From Henckelia pumila (lineage: Eukaryota; Streptophyta; Magnoliopsida; Lamiales; Gesneriaceae), in the NCBI RefSeq assembly GCF_033568475.1, contig NC_133122.1, forward strand, positions 151,356,861 to 151,420,860: a DNA stretch of 64,000 nucleotides, read 5' to 3'. Numbering within the stretch: position 1 is the first letter of the stretch; every line of letters starts with the position of its first letter. A program made the translations under genes and the position numbers. The notes below the pieces were generated by a model, which was given only the letters and a program-made list of their open reading frames with translations, was not told the origin of the DNA and searched no databases. Below are positions 22,564 through 33,400 of the stretch, piece by piece.

Positions 22564-23211
22564 TCATAGATAACAAAGTGCATTATTAAAATAAGAAGAA
22601 CCAATAGTGCAAGGAATAGTAAAACTCCCTGGATCCTTCAGCTTTTGTGGAATCTTCTTTTGGAGCACATCACTACATTCTTCAGTTAAGCTCACCACCT
22701 CATTCTCTTGCAGCTTCCTTTTCTTAGACATCACCTCTTTAATAAACTTCGCATAATTCGGCATTTGTGCCAAAGCATCAGCAAAATGGATGTTGATAAA
22801 AATCTTCAAGAATTTTGAGAACTTCTCGTCCACTAACTTCTTCTTGAACCTTTGGGGGAATGGAAGAGCAGGTTTGTACATCGGTTTCTCTTCAAGTTCA
22901 AGCTCAATCTCTTTCTCCTCGACTTCCTTCTCTTTCTCTACATCAGCTGCATGTTCCTGGACTCCAACTTTTTTCCCACTCCTCAACTCTATGGCATTAC
23001 ACTGCTCCTTTGGATTTACCTCAGTGTTGCTCAGAAACTGGCCTCTGTTGTTATCTTTCAAGGCATTCGTCAACTTCCCAATACTAGTCTCCATGGATTG
23101 CAATACAGCACCCATGTTGGCCATGTGCGTCTCCAAGAAATCTAGACGAGTCTCAGTCCTTGCCATCCTCTTACCAGATTCCTGCACAAAATTACTAACA
23201 TCCTCCTCCAA
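22564..23211 (-). pseudogene. Element F gag C-terminal/pre-protease region
   Basis: This 215-codon open stretch is the linker between gag and protease. It includes a coiled-coil-like start (ARTETRLDFLETHMANMGAVLQ is the Q/L-rich helix), the conserved LRSGK block (AIELRSGKKV) and a long Glu/Lys run (EKEKEVEEKEIELELEEKP). It ends with YAKFIKEVMSKKRK, CSDVLQKKIPQKLKDPGSFTIPCTIG, the conserved entry into the protease. The stop at 22564 falls in the protease active site. Confidence 0.83.
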
Positions 23212-24303
23212 AGATGGCTTACCCTCACCTTTAATTGTGTTGTATCGGGAGGAGGATTTAACACATTTTTATTATTAGCGTAAGAAAAATTTTCATGATT
23301 ACGCATACTAGGGTGATAAGTATTTGGAACAGGATTACCTTTGTAGCCTCCATACCCTCGGTAGCCTGTAGGATTTATATAGTTCACTTCTTCTAGGGAC
23401 TGAGATAACTTCATTAACAACTGAAATTCCAGCTGAATCTGTAAAAATAATCTTATTCAAAGAAGCTATCTGTGTAGTCAGTGCGGATAATTGGGCAGTG
23501 ATAGATGTGAGAGGATCTACTACATACACTCCAACTGGATTCTTGACTCCCATACGCTCAAATGGCCATTAAAAACTGTTGATCGTCATCTGTTCCAGCA
23601 TATCATATGCCTGAGCGGGATCCTTTGCAAATATAGTACCTCCAGCCGCAGAATCCACATTCATCCTTGTAGGCGCATTCAGTCCGTTGTAAAACCACTT
23701 GATCTGCTCCCAATCTGCAAAATTGTGGTTAGGACAACGTCTTAATAATTCTTTATACCTTTCTCATGCCTCGTAGAGCTGTTCAAAATCCATCTGCCTG
23801 AATGTGTTGATCCCAATCTTCAGTTGGGTGGATTTGGCAGGTGGAAAATATTTTGCGAGAAATTTTTCTGCCATCCCCTCCCAAGTAGTGATGCTTCCTA
23901 GCTGCAGTGATTGCAACCAACTCCTGGCCTGATCCCTGAGAGAAAAAGAAAACAAGCGTAAACGAATAATATCCTCAAGAACACCATTAATTTTTACCGT
24001 ATCAGTTATTTCCAAGAAATTCCGCAGGTGTAGATGAGGATCGGCAGTTGCACTCCCATTAAACTGGTTCTGTTGAACCATGTTGATCAAAGCCGGCTTC
24101 AATTCAAAGTTGTTGGCATTAATGGTCCCTCGAGCGATTCCAAAATAGTGAGCCTGGATCGTCGGCCGGAAGTGATCTCTAATTGGCACTAGGGGAGCTT
24201 GATTTATATTCTCTTCAGCCATTCTATTGACTTTTTCTCTTCTAACTCTTCTCAAAGCACGTGCAGTGCGCTTGATCTCCGGATCAAACAGTAAAGAATT
24301 CAC
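23212..24303 (-). pseudogene. Element F gag
   Basis: Gag begins at about 24303 with FDPEIKRTARALRR, the Athila-type N-terminus. The capsid domain follows with FGIARGTINANNFELKP, DPHLHLRNFLEI, RLRLFSFSLRDQARSWLQSL and EKFLAKYFPP. A TGA at 23764 replaces a tryptophan in YEAWER; a second stop at about 23570 and a frame slip at about 23420-23400 follow. A Gly/Tyr-rich segment (GYRGYGGYKGNPVPNTYHP) lies at 23370-23310. The protein would assemble particles with an autonomous partner. Confidence 0.85.
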
Positions 24304-24433
24304 ACTTTAAGATCGTCGCATAAACTGCAATTAAAAATAAGAAGAAATCAATTAGTAACTTAAAATAAAATAAAAACTCTAAATTAAAATCTAGACTAAT
24401 TGGTAACAAGCCTAAAAAATAATCAAAATTTAC

Positions 24434-24452
24434 TCCCCGGCAACGGCGCCAA
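24434..24452 (-). other. Primer-binding site of element F (Asp tRNA)
   Basis: On the minus strand TGGCGCCGTTGCCGGGGA lies five bases past the 5' LTR. It is the complement of the 3' end of plant Asp tRNA, the primer used by Athila-type elements. Confidence 0.9.
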
Positions 24453-24457
24453 AAACT

Positions 24458-25908
24458 TGTGAAAAATACTCGCAAGCGTACGAGTGTCAAGTTTTAATAT
24501 AGTGATAAAATCAAGTATCGATCCCACAGAGAGTAAAATGAAAATATTCAGTGTTTGTAATTAAAAAAGTCTAAACTTTATCTAGAAAATCAAAATCTCA
24601 GAATTTTGCAGAATATTAAATAATCAATGAATTTTAATAGCATGCACACAACTTTCAGAAATAATCAATCAGAGAAAAATGGTCTAGAGGTTTAGATTTC
24701 ATCTGGTTTCAACAACAATCAATCATAATTAATTTAGTTTCATGAATTCCAGTAAATTAATAGCCAAGAACACTTAAGTTTATTATTTCCCTCTCCCGAG
24801 CAACAAATAATTTTTATCAACTACAATTCAATTTCAATATCCCTATTAAGAATCTACTTGCAGTGATCTATCACAAAACAATGTTCTTTTTAAAAGCTCT
24901 GTTAAAATTATACACTCTCCCGAGCTATATAAATAATTAACAGTGTATTTTCTAATGGTCCTATTCAAAATCCCCTCTCCCGAGTGCCAGATTTCAATTA
25001 AATATAACAATTCTATTATTGATCAGATAATTGAAAAGACAATCAATTCTAGAAAAATAATTAATCTAGAAAAACTCAATTCAATAAAATCAAAAATTCA
25101 TGAAAATGTCTGCACCAGGTTCCATCCGACCTCTAGACTCTAAAAAATTAGTTCATGATCAAAAATAGATAAACACAATTCATGTTTATGAAACTAAACA
25201 TCAATTCCAATTTAATAAGAAACGGGAAAGAAAAACAAATCCGAAGTAGCTTCCACGTCCTTCTACTTCGAACTTTTCCAATTTTCTTCTTCACGTTGTT
25301 GTGCAGATTTTTCCTCCCTAAATCTCTTCTTCCTTGTGCGTGTGTTGTGTGATTTAGATTTGTGCGGCCGCCCCCCTCCTATTGTGTCTTTGAAATCTCT
25401 TTTATATGTCCTCGAAGCCCGTCAAAGAAAGCCCGAAAAAGTCTCAAAGTCTCCTTCCCAAAAAATTACAAAATCTGACTTCGCGACGGCGCGGGCGAGC
25501 ATTAGAGTGGCGAGGGCGCGCCTGAGCCTCAAATTTACACTTCTTTTCACGTCCAGAGATGGCGCAGGCGCTCCCTACTCTTGCATGTGCTGTTCTACAA
25601 TGCGCGACAATTTTCAAAAAATCATATCTCATAATCTAACCGTCGGATTGAGCTGAAATTTTGACAGGTGCTTCAAAACATCTCAAAATATATTATGAAT
25701 GGTGAAGATCGGATTTTTTGTCTCAATAAGATCCAGTAGTTTTCTGAAGTTGCTGCTCCAAAATTCATCCTTCCGCTTCTTATAGCTACTTTTGCTCCAA
25801 TCCTTGGAACTCACAAAAATAACAACAAATATGCGTAATATCCACTAAATACATCACAAAAGCCAAGTAAAAACATATATAAATTAAGTGCATAAAATGC
25901 ACTTATCA
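24458..25908 (-). repeat. Element F, 5' LTR
   Basis: This is the partner of 19257-20732. A shorter GC-rich block lies at 25485-25600 (the segment around ATGCCTAAAAGCGGCG in the other LTR is missing). The LTR end on the minus strand, ...TTTTTCACA, leads into the primer-binding site. Confidence 0.9.
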
Positions 25909-26347
25909 AGTGCGCCCAAGAGTATATATGCCATATCAACGAAATCATCAAAATTCAAGAACTATCAAGTTCCTCAAACACCTATTGTCGTGCAATGGTC
26001 CAACAGACATCCAAAAAATCTAATACATCACTACACTTCACCGGTTAAACATTCGTGCTTGAAATATTCAACAATCAACCTACGGTTTCTCATATCTAAT
26101 CAAGAGCAGAAAAGTTTTCACAAAAGTTTCATATATTTATTTTTCTCAACTTCCTCATCATAGGCAAAAATTTCATCCTCACTCATGCATTCGAACAAAC
26201 ACAAAACAACGACACAACAAAAACAAAAACATCATCATGAATAATGCACCCCCTACACTTAAATGAAGCATTTCCCTAAATGCATCAAAACACAAACAAA
26301 TAACTAAACACAATGCAATGCAAAATGTAAAATGAAACTCCCCTGGT
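25909..26347 (-). mobile_element. Element Q, sequence downstream of the second ORF
   Basis: No gene is seen. On the minus strand, 26290-26248 reads a GGGAAATGCTTCATTTAAGT stretch followed by GTAGGGGGTGC, similar in design to the internal PPT-like motif of element F (21733-21698). It is AT-rich with several A-runs. The F insertion cuts it at 25908. Confidence 0.65.
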
Positions 26348-26882
26348 TTATTGGTTGGCATCGTCCTCTTCTTTGACCTCAGGAGGGGGAACAGGTCTAG
26401 CGTACTGAAATAGGAAAGGCGGAGGATATGGTAGAGCAGCAGGGACAGTGGCCGAATAAAGGCCGAGATGCAATGTGATATTCAGAAGGAGAGCATCCAC
26501 AGCTTGAGAGTTATGAGCCGCCACAGTAATGTATGCAACTTGGTGATGAGCAAAGGCGGTAAGCTCGTGGATGGAATCGTCTTGGGAGCAACGAGGAGGC
26601 TGCGGTGGCCTTGGGGGATCCGGACAAAGAACAAATCGGCCATCATGCACAAAGTTCTTGACTCGGTACACTCTCTTGGCCTCAATTGCAGCGGCGTCCA
26701 CAGGTCGCATACATTGCAACCATTCTTCATCAGAGCGAGTGGAAACCCCGGCGCAAATACACAAGGCTGAGATAATCATCGGAAAATATAGACCCAAAAT
26801 GGCGGAAGTAATCGACCGTCGGATCTCACTGTGAATCACGCGTCCCACATTAATCGGCCATACCATATTGAGAGCATAGAGA
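26348..26882 (-). pseudogene. Element Q second ORF, C-terminal part (split by copia P)
   Basis: The minus-strand open frame of about 175 codons ends at a stop at 26348. It starts with text that continues the frame broken at 36233 (VGRVIHSEIRRSI, then LYFPMIISALC). The middle has SDEEWLQCMRPVDAAAIEAK. The C-terminus is proline-rich (FVLCPDPPRPPQPPRC and ARPVPPPEVKEEDDANQ). The family is the large plant transposon-borne protein found downstream of pol in Athila-like elements (sometimes called env-like or ORF-1); its biochemical role is not known. Its first 5 bases lie at the copia insertion point (TSD AGAGA, 26878-26882). Confidence 0.75.
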
Positions 26883-28765
26883 TGAAAGAGTGGGTGCCCG
26901 GTTAGCCAACTTGTGGCTAAGGGCTTTTATGACTCTATGTAAAACAATCTTTTGTTTAATATAATTTACACTTTTATAATGACATTGACTTTATCTTTCT
27001 TCATAATGTTATATTATGATATACTATTGTTGTTTTGATAAAGACCTTGAATATACTATAGTGTATGTAAGATGTGGTAGCACATGGGGATGGCTATCAT
27101 GAAACACATCTTATAGTCACTGTATATTCTAAACAGTTCCTAGTCAATTGAGCCGTCCGCAAATAAGGATAAGGATCGCTCGAGATTGAGACTAGCATTT
27201 GCGATGCAGAGTACCACGTTTCATTGGTATGGAACATAGAGATGTTCAAAGCATGCAAATGGATATTCATATGATGAATGATCGAACTACCCTATTCGGA
27301 CTTTCCAAGTGGTTATCACTTATCGAGTGGATAAAGTCCGCGGTTTTGGTTGTACACCATTAGTCCTTATTACTTGAAACATCATTGAGACTCTATATGC
27401 TAGTACTGTACTTTGACTCGTTTACCGACTCTATTGGGGTCATCAGGTGTCGGGATTGGGTACAGTTATGACACATATAGGAGTCGATGCTTTGTTGTCA
27501 AGGATTCACCACATACTCGCGAGTGTGGATATCCTATGCGATCTGAGGAGATATTAGTGTGACGAATCTCTGGCCAGAGTACATGATGTGTTTTAGGTTA
27601 ATGGGTTTTCCTAGTAACACATGCGATGTCACTATTTGATCTCCAAGATGTAATGCATAGTTATCGAATCTCGAACGACTCTCGATGCACCAATGGTTGT
27701 TGATTCGATCGGGATATTTGGTTGAAGGGACCGTACTGTACGCTAACCAAAATCTACTGGTTCTTGCAGACACTATCAGTAATACCTAGGGAATCATGGG
27801 GCGATGTTGCTTAGCGCTCTTACCATGATTCGATGGATAAGTCGGAAATTGTTGTTCCGAGTCACAAGGAGTTGTGAGCCCATGGCTAGCTGTATTCCTG
27901 AACCATTGAGGGTTACACAAGTAATGGATTACTAAAATCCCGTAGAGATAGTTAAATTTAAAGAGTTAAATTTAATGAAAGAGAAGTTGGACTTCTTAAC
28001 TAAAGGGAGTGGGATTTCCTAAAATGATATAGGGATGGGCATTTTTAGAAATCACTGAATTCGGATTCAGAAAAATTATCTTGACTCTAAAAGATGCAGA
28101 AATGGTTTCTGTGCACATTGGTGAAATCAGTTTATCAATCGGAGTCACGATGAATTTTATATTAATTTCTATAACAACAGGCTTGGCTTGTGGGCTTAAG
28201 TTATGGATTGTGGGCTTTAAGGAGTTAGTGTCTTGATACAATTATAACTAGAAATTATCTATAAATAGAGGTGTTGGGTTTGAAAATTACACACATTGAA
28301 TACTGCAAATTTTGAAATTCACTCTATACTATTCAAGAGGATTTTTCGAAAATTCCTCTGTCCCTTTTGGAGAAAATTCAACTTGTGATTTTTGTGAAAA
28401 ATTACAAATCGAATTAACAGATCATATCTGTTTATTCTCTACGTAAAACTTCTGATTGATTTCTAGTGCAGTCAATTAGAGGGTTTCTGTTTTTCATTCG
28501 TGGACCTAATTCCGGAGATAGATCGTGACAGTCATCGGTTCCCGGGATTTACAAGAAGAGCAGATTAAATTCTGTTGGAATCCACGATCAAGCCTTTGCT
28601 TGACGAGGTAAAAATTTCATTGTTATTTTATTTTTACTTGAACAAATTTAATCGTAAAAGTTTTGATACCCATATATGGAATCGTTCCATATAATAAAAT
28701 AAAATTTTAAACTTCCGCTGCACCGGGTATCAATTCTTAATTGATCTGAACACATTTTTCCAACA
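26883..28765 (+). repeat. Element P, 5' LTR
   Basis: The 1883-bp LTR begins TGAAAGAGTGGGTGCCCGG and ends TTTTTCCAACA. A TATA box TATAAATAG is at 28260-28268, so U3 is about 1.4 kb. The primer-binding site begins one base past the end. It is the reverse-orientation homologue of 213-2056. Confidence 0.95.
28260..28268 (+). promoter_or_regulatory. TATA box of the copia P 5' LTR
   Basis: TATAAATAG within ATTATCTATAAATAGAGG, repeated in the 3' LTR at 35727-35735. It is the only TATA-like motif of this quality in the LTR, and it leaves about 500 bp of R/U5 downstream. Confidence 0.7.
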
Positions 28766-28783
28766 GTGGTATCAGAGCCAGGT
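28766..28783 (+). other. Primer-binding site of element P
   Basis: GTGGTATCAGAGCCAGG follows the LTR end directly and matches the TGGTATCAGAGC complement of initiator-Met tRNA. Confidence 0.92.
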
Positions 28784-30433
28784 TGCTCAGATCAAACGAT
28801 TAAATTAATCGATTGTACAAAATTTTAAGCCTCGGTTTTTGAAACAAAACGAAAATTTTAAATTGAATATTAATGGGCAAATCGGGCAGCGATCGTCGCT
28901 GCCCAGGGCAGCGAGTCCATCACTGCACAGGGCAGCGATCGTCGCTGCCCTGCCTGGGACCCTTTTTGGGGCGCGGGCTGCCCGTGATTGTCCCGGGCAG
29001 CCCGGAAAAATTATTTTTTAATTTTTAATTAAAATTTTAATTTTTTTTTGAAATTCTAGTTTTTGATCCGATCCAAAATTGTTTTTGATTGGTTCACGAG
29101 GCATCGGATCGAATTGTTCGAGTCCGAAAATTTTAAAATTGATTTTTGGATAAATTTGAATTTTAGGAAAATTTATAAATTTTATCCGTTAAATTAAATT
29201 TTATAAAATTAATTATTTTGGTACAATTGATGATAAGATATGATCTTATGGATGGATAAGATAAAATATGATTTTATCTTTTAAATTATGATGTCTTTGC
29301 ATGTTTATCCAATTATTTAATTATTGAATTAATTATTGGATAAAGGATGATCGATTGCCATGACCAATGTTTTAGGTGTATGTTAGGTAATTTATATTTG
29401 TCTTATTGTTGTTGGATTTTATTAATGGGCTTGGTTTATAGCCCAATATGATTGTCATATGTAATAAAAGTGGGCCTGGTTTATGGCCCGTTCCCACCCC
29501 TAAAAATGTATCCAATATTTGTTATCGAAATTTATTGTAAATTTATTAGACTTAGTGGGAGACAAAGATTTGAAGAAATGGTGGGCCCAGCACACAATGA
29601 AGACCGAAGAAATGTAAATTGGAAGCTCAATGTAATAGGATTGCATTGCATACTTGCATATCACCTAGGATTGGACTTAGACTCGTGATTGGCAATCACG
29701 GGTCGATTAGTTAATGGGATCGATCATCCTTAAATAATATATGATATTATTGATGTATGCATGTTTGGACTAAATTGTATGAATCCCGCAAGCATACATA
29801 AATTGCATGATGAGACAAATTTTCAAAATTAAAAATCCATCATTTTAAATATGATTTAAAATTGATATCAAGATTAATAAAAAGGGAATTTAAATATTGT
29901 TTAAATATTCCTACCTTCCATCAACGACCAATGTATGAGATGCTACCTGCGGATACGGTCCGGCTCATATTATTGGGGGGGGCCCATTCGTCGGAAAGCT
30001 GTACATTGGATCGACACATGTTGTAAGTTGGGTGGAACTCTCATGGGATTGGTTCATATTATTGGGGATCTACATGGCGACCGTCTATCACAACTTAATA
30101 TTGATGGGTTATCTTGACATGTCACAATAAACGGCGTCATATTATTGGGCCCTTATTGGACATGAGGTGAAAACATGGGGGTTGCTTTGGAAGCAATTGG
30201 GCTCTACCTTTTGAAAATTATGGTTGGCTGATATTATTCGGGACTATAATTTGTCAATTGGACTCCATATTCCCACTAAAGAAAATGTTTCTCATTTTCA
30301 CTAGAGGGTAGTGAAATCGTCAAAATAGTGGGAGTGTAATTCATAAAATAAAATTCGTCATATTTTATGTCTTAGTAAATTAATTAAACAAATCACTGAT
30401 TATTGTCTGTTTACTTTTCAGTACTATATTACG
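28784..30433 (+). mobile_element. Element P, untranslated leader
   Basis: The 1.65-kb stretch between the primer-binding site and the gag-pol ATG has no supported gene. Its first 250 bases contain a GC-rich hairpin array (28884-29003). The rest is AT-rich with several cattattgggg-type repeats at about 29965, 30055 and 30138 and a purine-poor approach to the start codon. Many upstream ATGs precede the real start, so translation must use reinitiation, internal entry or splicing; the sequence does not say which. Confidence 0.75.
28884..29003 (+). repeat. GC-rich hairpin array in the copia leader
   Basis: Perfect 9-bp arms GGGCAGCGA / TCGCTGCCC around a 3-base centre occur at 28884-28904 and again at 28930-28950; a decayed copy lies between (28906-28927). 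A fourth hairpin has 10-bp perfect arms GGGCTGCCCG / CGGGCAGCCC at 28975-28984 and 28994-29003. The leader of copia R (1-105, minus strand) carries the same type of array with different arm sequences. A role in dimerisation, packaging or translation is inferred. Confidence 0.8.
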
Positions 30434-33400
30434 ATGAATCCACGCAATCCACTGTTTTCAATTCTCGAACAAAACAAATTGACTGGCGCAAACTATACGG
30501 AATGGTTCCGTAAGTTGAAAATTATTCTTACTTCGGAAAAAGCTTTCTACATGTTAGAGAAGCCGCCTCCGAAGGAAGCCCCGGCTAATACAAGTCCGAA
30601 AGAGTTGGCCAAACTTGATTTATGGTGGGACCATGATATCAAGGCCAAATGCTACATGCAGGCTTCGATGTCTGATGAGCTTCAAAGGAGATTCGAGGAT
30701 GCCGTGAATGCTGCTGACATTCACAAGAACCTCAAGGAACTCTTTGGAGCTCAGTCAAGGTCGAAGAGATATGCCACCGTCAGAGAGCTCATGACGAGCC
30801 ACATGCGAGATGGGACTTCGGTCCGTGAGCATGGGGTGCACATGATTGGGCTCATTGAAAAGTTGGTAACACTCGACTTGACTTTGGAGCATGAACTTAG
30901 CGCGGACTTGTTGCTTCTATCACTTCCTTCATCGTTTGACGATTTTGTGATGAACTTCAATATGAACAAGATAGAGGCCACCCTTGAAGAGATGGTCAAT
31001 ATGCTTGTCACATATGAAGCCACACTAAAGAAGGATAAGCCGGTACTCTTGGTTGGGTCCTCTTCTAACTCTAAGAAAGGACCAAGTGGAAAGGGTAAGA
31101 AACATTCTGCCCCGCCCAAGAAGACTGTACCAAATAAGAAGGGAAAGGCCAAGGCTTCAATTGGGATAAAAGATGAAAACGTTTGCCATTACTGCAAGAA
31201 ACCCGGTCATTGGAAACGTAACTGCAAGGAATACCTCGAACAGTTGCGAACTGCAAAGGGTATGTTTTACATTGAAATAAATGTTTCGCTTAATACTTCT
31301 TCTTGGGTATTGGATACCGAATGTGGATCTCACATTTGCAATGATTTGCAGGTGATGACAAGAAGTCGTAAGCTAAGGATGGGTGAGACCCAGCTAAGGC
31401 TCGGGAATGGTTCTAGAGTCGAAACCAAAGCTATAGGAGACATTTATTTAGTTTTGCAGAACAATTTTAAGTTATTTTTGAGAGATGTTTTATATGTTCC
31501 GGATTTGGTCAAAAACATTATATCTATTTCTATGCTTGATAGAGATGGTTTTTCTTGCAATTTTGTGAATGGAATTTGCAATATTTACAAGAATGAATGT
31601 TTGATTGGAAATGGACAACTTGAAAACGATCTATATAGCTTAAAATTAAAATACGTTCCAATTAATTATGTTGATAAACCGGTAACAACAATTAAAAGGA
31701 AAAACGATAGTCAAAACCTGGCAAACCTTTGGCATGCTAGGATAGGTCATATTTCCTCAAGGAGGATGAACAAGCTAGTGGGAGAGGGCATGTTTGATAT
31801 GTCTGATATTAACTCTCTACCTACTTGTGAGTCCTGCCTAAAGGGAAAAATGACTAAATCTCCTTTCAAAGGAAAACCTGAGCGTAGTCAAAATCTGTTG
31901 GATTTGATCCATACAGATGTTTGCGGTCCATTTAGGATTGGTACTAAATGTGGCAACACCTACTTCATTACCTTTACTAATGATCATTCTAGGTATGGGT
32001 ATTTATATTTAATGAAATATAAGTCTGAAGCATTTGAAAGGTTCAAAGAATTCAAGGCTGAAGTAGAAAACAAACTAGGTAAAAGTATTAAGGCACTTCA
32101 ATCGGATCGAGGTGGAGAATACTTAAGTACCGAGTTTTTGGACTATCTAAAAGAGAATGGGATTTTCTCTCAGTGGACTCCTCCTATGACACCTCAGCTG
32201 AATGGTATTTCGGAGCGTCGCAATCGAACTTTGTTGGACATGGTTCGATCCATGATGAGCTTCACTGAGCTCCCACCTTCGTTTTGGGGCTACGCACTTG
32301 AAACGGCGGTATTGTTGTTAAACAATGTCCACACTAAAGCAGTAGATAAAACACCATACGAGTTATGGAATGGCAAAGCTCCTAAGTATTCGTACTTGAG
32401 GATTTGGGGATGTCCTGCTTACGTGAAGCAGACAGTGGGAGATAAGTTGGATAGTCGATCCACCTTATGTTATTTTGTAGGGTATCCGAAGAATTTAATC
32501 GGATATTATTTCTATCATCCTGATGAAACAAAAGTGTTTGTTTCAATAAATGCCACCTTCTTGGAGAAGGAGTTCTTATTGGATAAGAAAGGCAAGATGA
32601 TGGAACTCGAAGAAATTCGAGAAAAACCCGAGATACAAAATAGCGATCCTACACCTCAAGAATCATCACAAGACACGTCTATTACTAGGAGATCCGAGAG
32701 GACTTCTAGGCTTCCTATTAGATATGGTCTTCTTCTTGAAGGGGATCAAAGTGAACCCGACATTGGATGTGATCCAAGAAACTTCAAGGAAGCAATTTCT
32801 GATGCGGATTCGAATTTATGGCTTGAAGCTATGCAATCGGAAATAGACTCGATGCATTCTAACCAAGTTTGGTCTTTAGTAGATCCTCTCGATGGAATTG
32901 TTCCAATTGGGTGCAAATGGATCTACAAGAGAAAGCTTGGGCCTGATGGAAAGATATTGACCTACAAGGCACGATTGGTGGCAAAAGCTTATACTCAAAG
33001 ACAAGGAGTTGACTATGATGAAACCTTTTCACCAGTCTCAATGTTCAAGTCCATAAGAATCCTTATTGCCATAGCAGCATGGTATGACTATGAGATATGG
33101 CAAATGGATGTAAAGACTGCATTTTTTAATGGAAACATTAAGGAAGAGATCTATATGATGCAGCCTGAGGGATACACATCCATGGGAAGCGAGCATAAGG
33201 TATGCAAGCTTCAGAGATCAATCTATGGTCTCAAACAAGCATCAAGAAGTTGGAACCAGAAATTTGATGAAACGATAAAGAATTTTGGTTTTATCAAGAA
33301 TCCGGAGGAACCATGCGTGTACAAGAAAGTAGTTAAGAATGAGGTAACATTCTTAGTACTTTATGTTGATGACATCCTACTCATGGGGAATGATGTAGGG

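Larger units (their letters stand above)
19257..25908 (-). mobile_element. Element F: Athila-like non-autonomous element (gag-protease only)
   Basis: It is bounded by LTRs 19257-20732 and 24458-25908. Minus-strand order: 5' LTR, Asp-tRNA primer-binding site (24434-24452), gag (24303 onward), protease-like region (to 22024), about 1.3 kb of non-coding 3' region, polypurine tract, 3' LTR. No reverse transcriptase, RNase H or integrase sequence is present: the frame passes from just after protease to the conserved SxWEATQAS text that ends Athila pol. It would need proteins from another element. No convincing target duplication was found (GTTGT left, AGTGC right). Confidence 0.88.

Noticed and set aside
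22790..23278. 162-codon open frame on the plus strand opposite F gag
   Set aside because: Ser/Phe-rich antisense shadow of the Glu/Lys-rich gag linker.
19252..25913. Target site duplication for element F
   Set aside because: The flanking pentamers GTTGT and AGTGC agree at only two of five positions, so no duplication is claimed.
28766..28790. tRNA-like sequence
   Set aside because: The TGGTATCAGAGC match is a primer-binding site complementary to a tRNA 3' end, not a tRNA gene; no cloverleaf is present.
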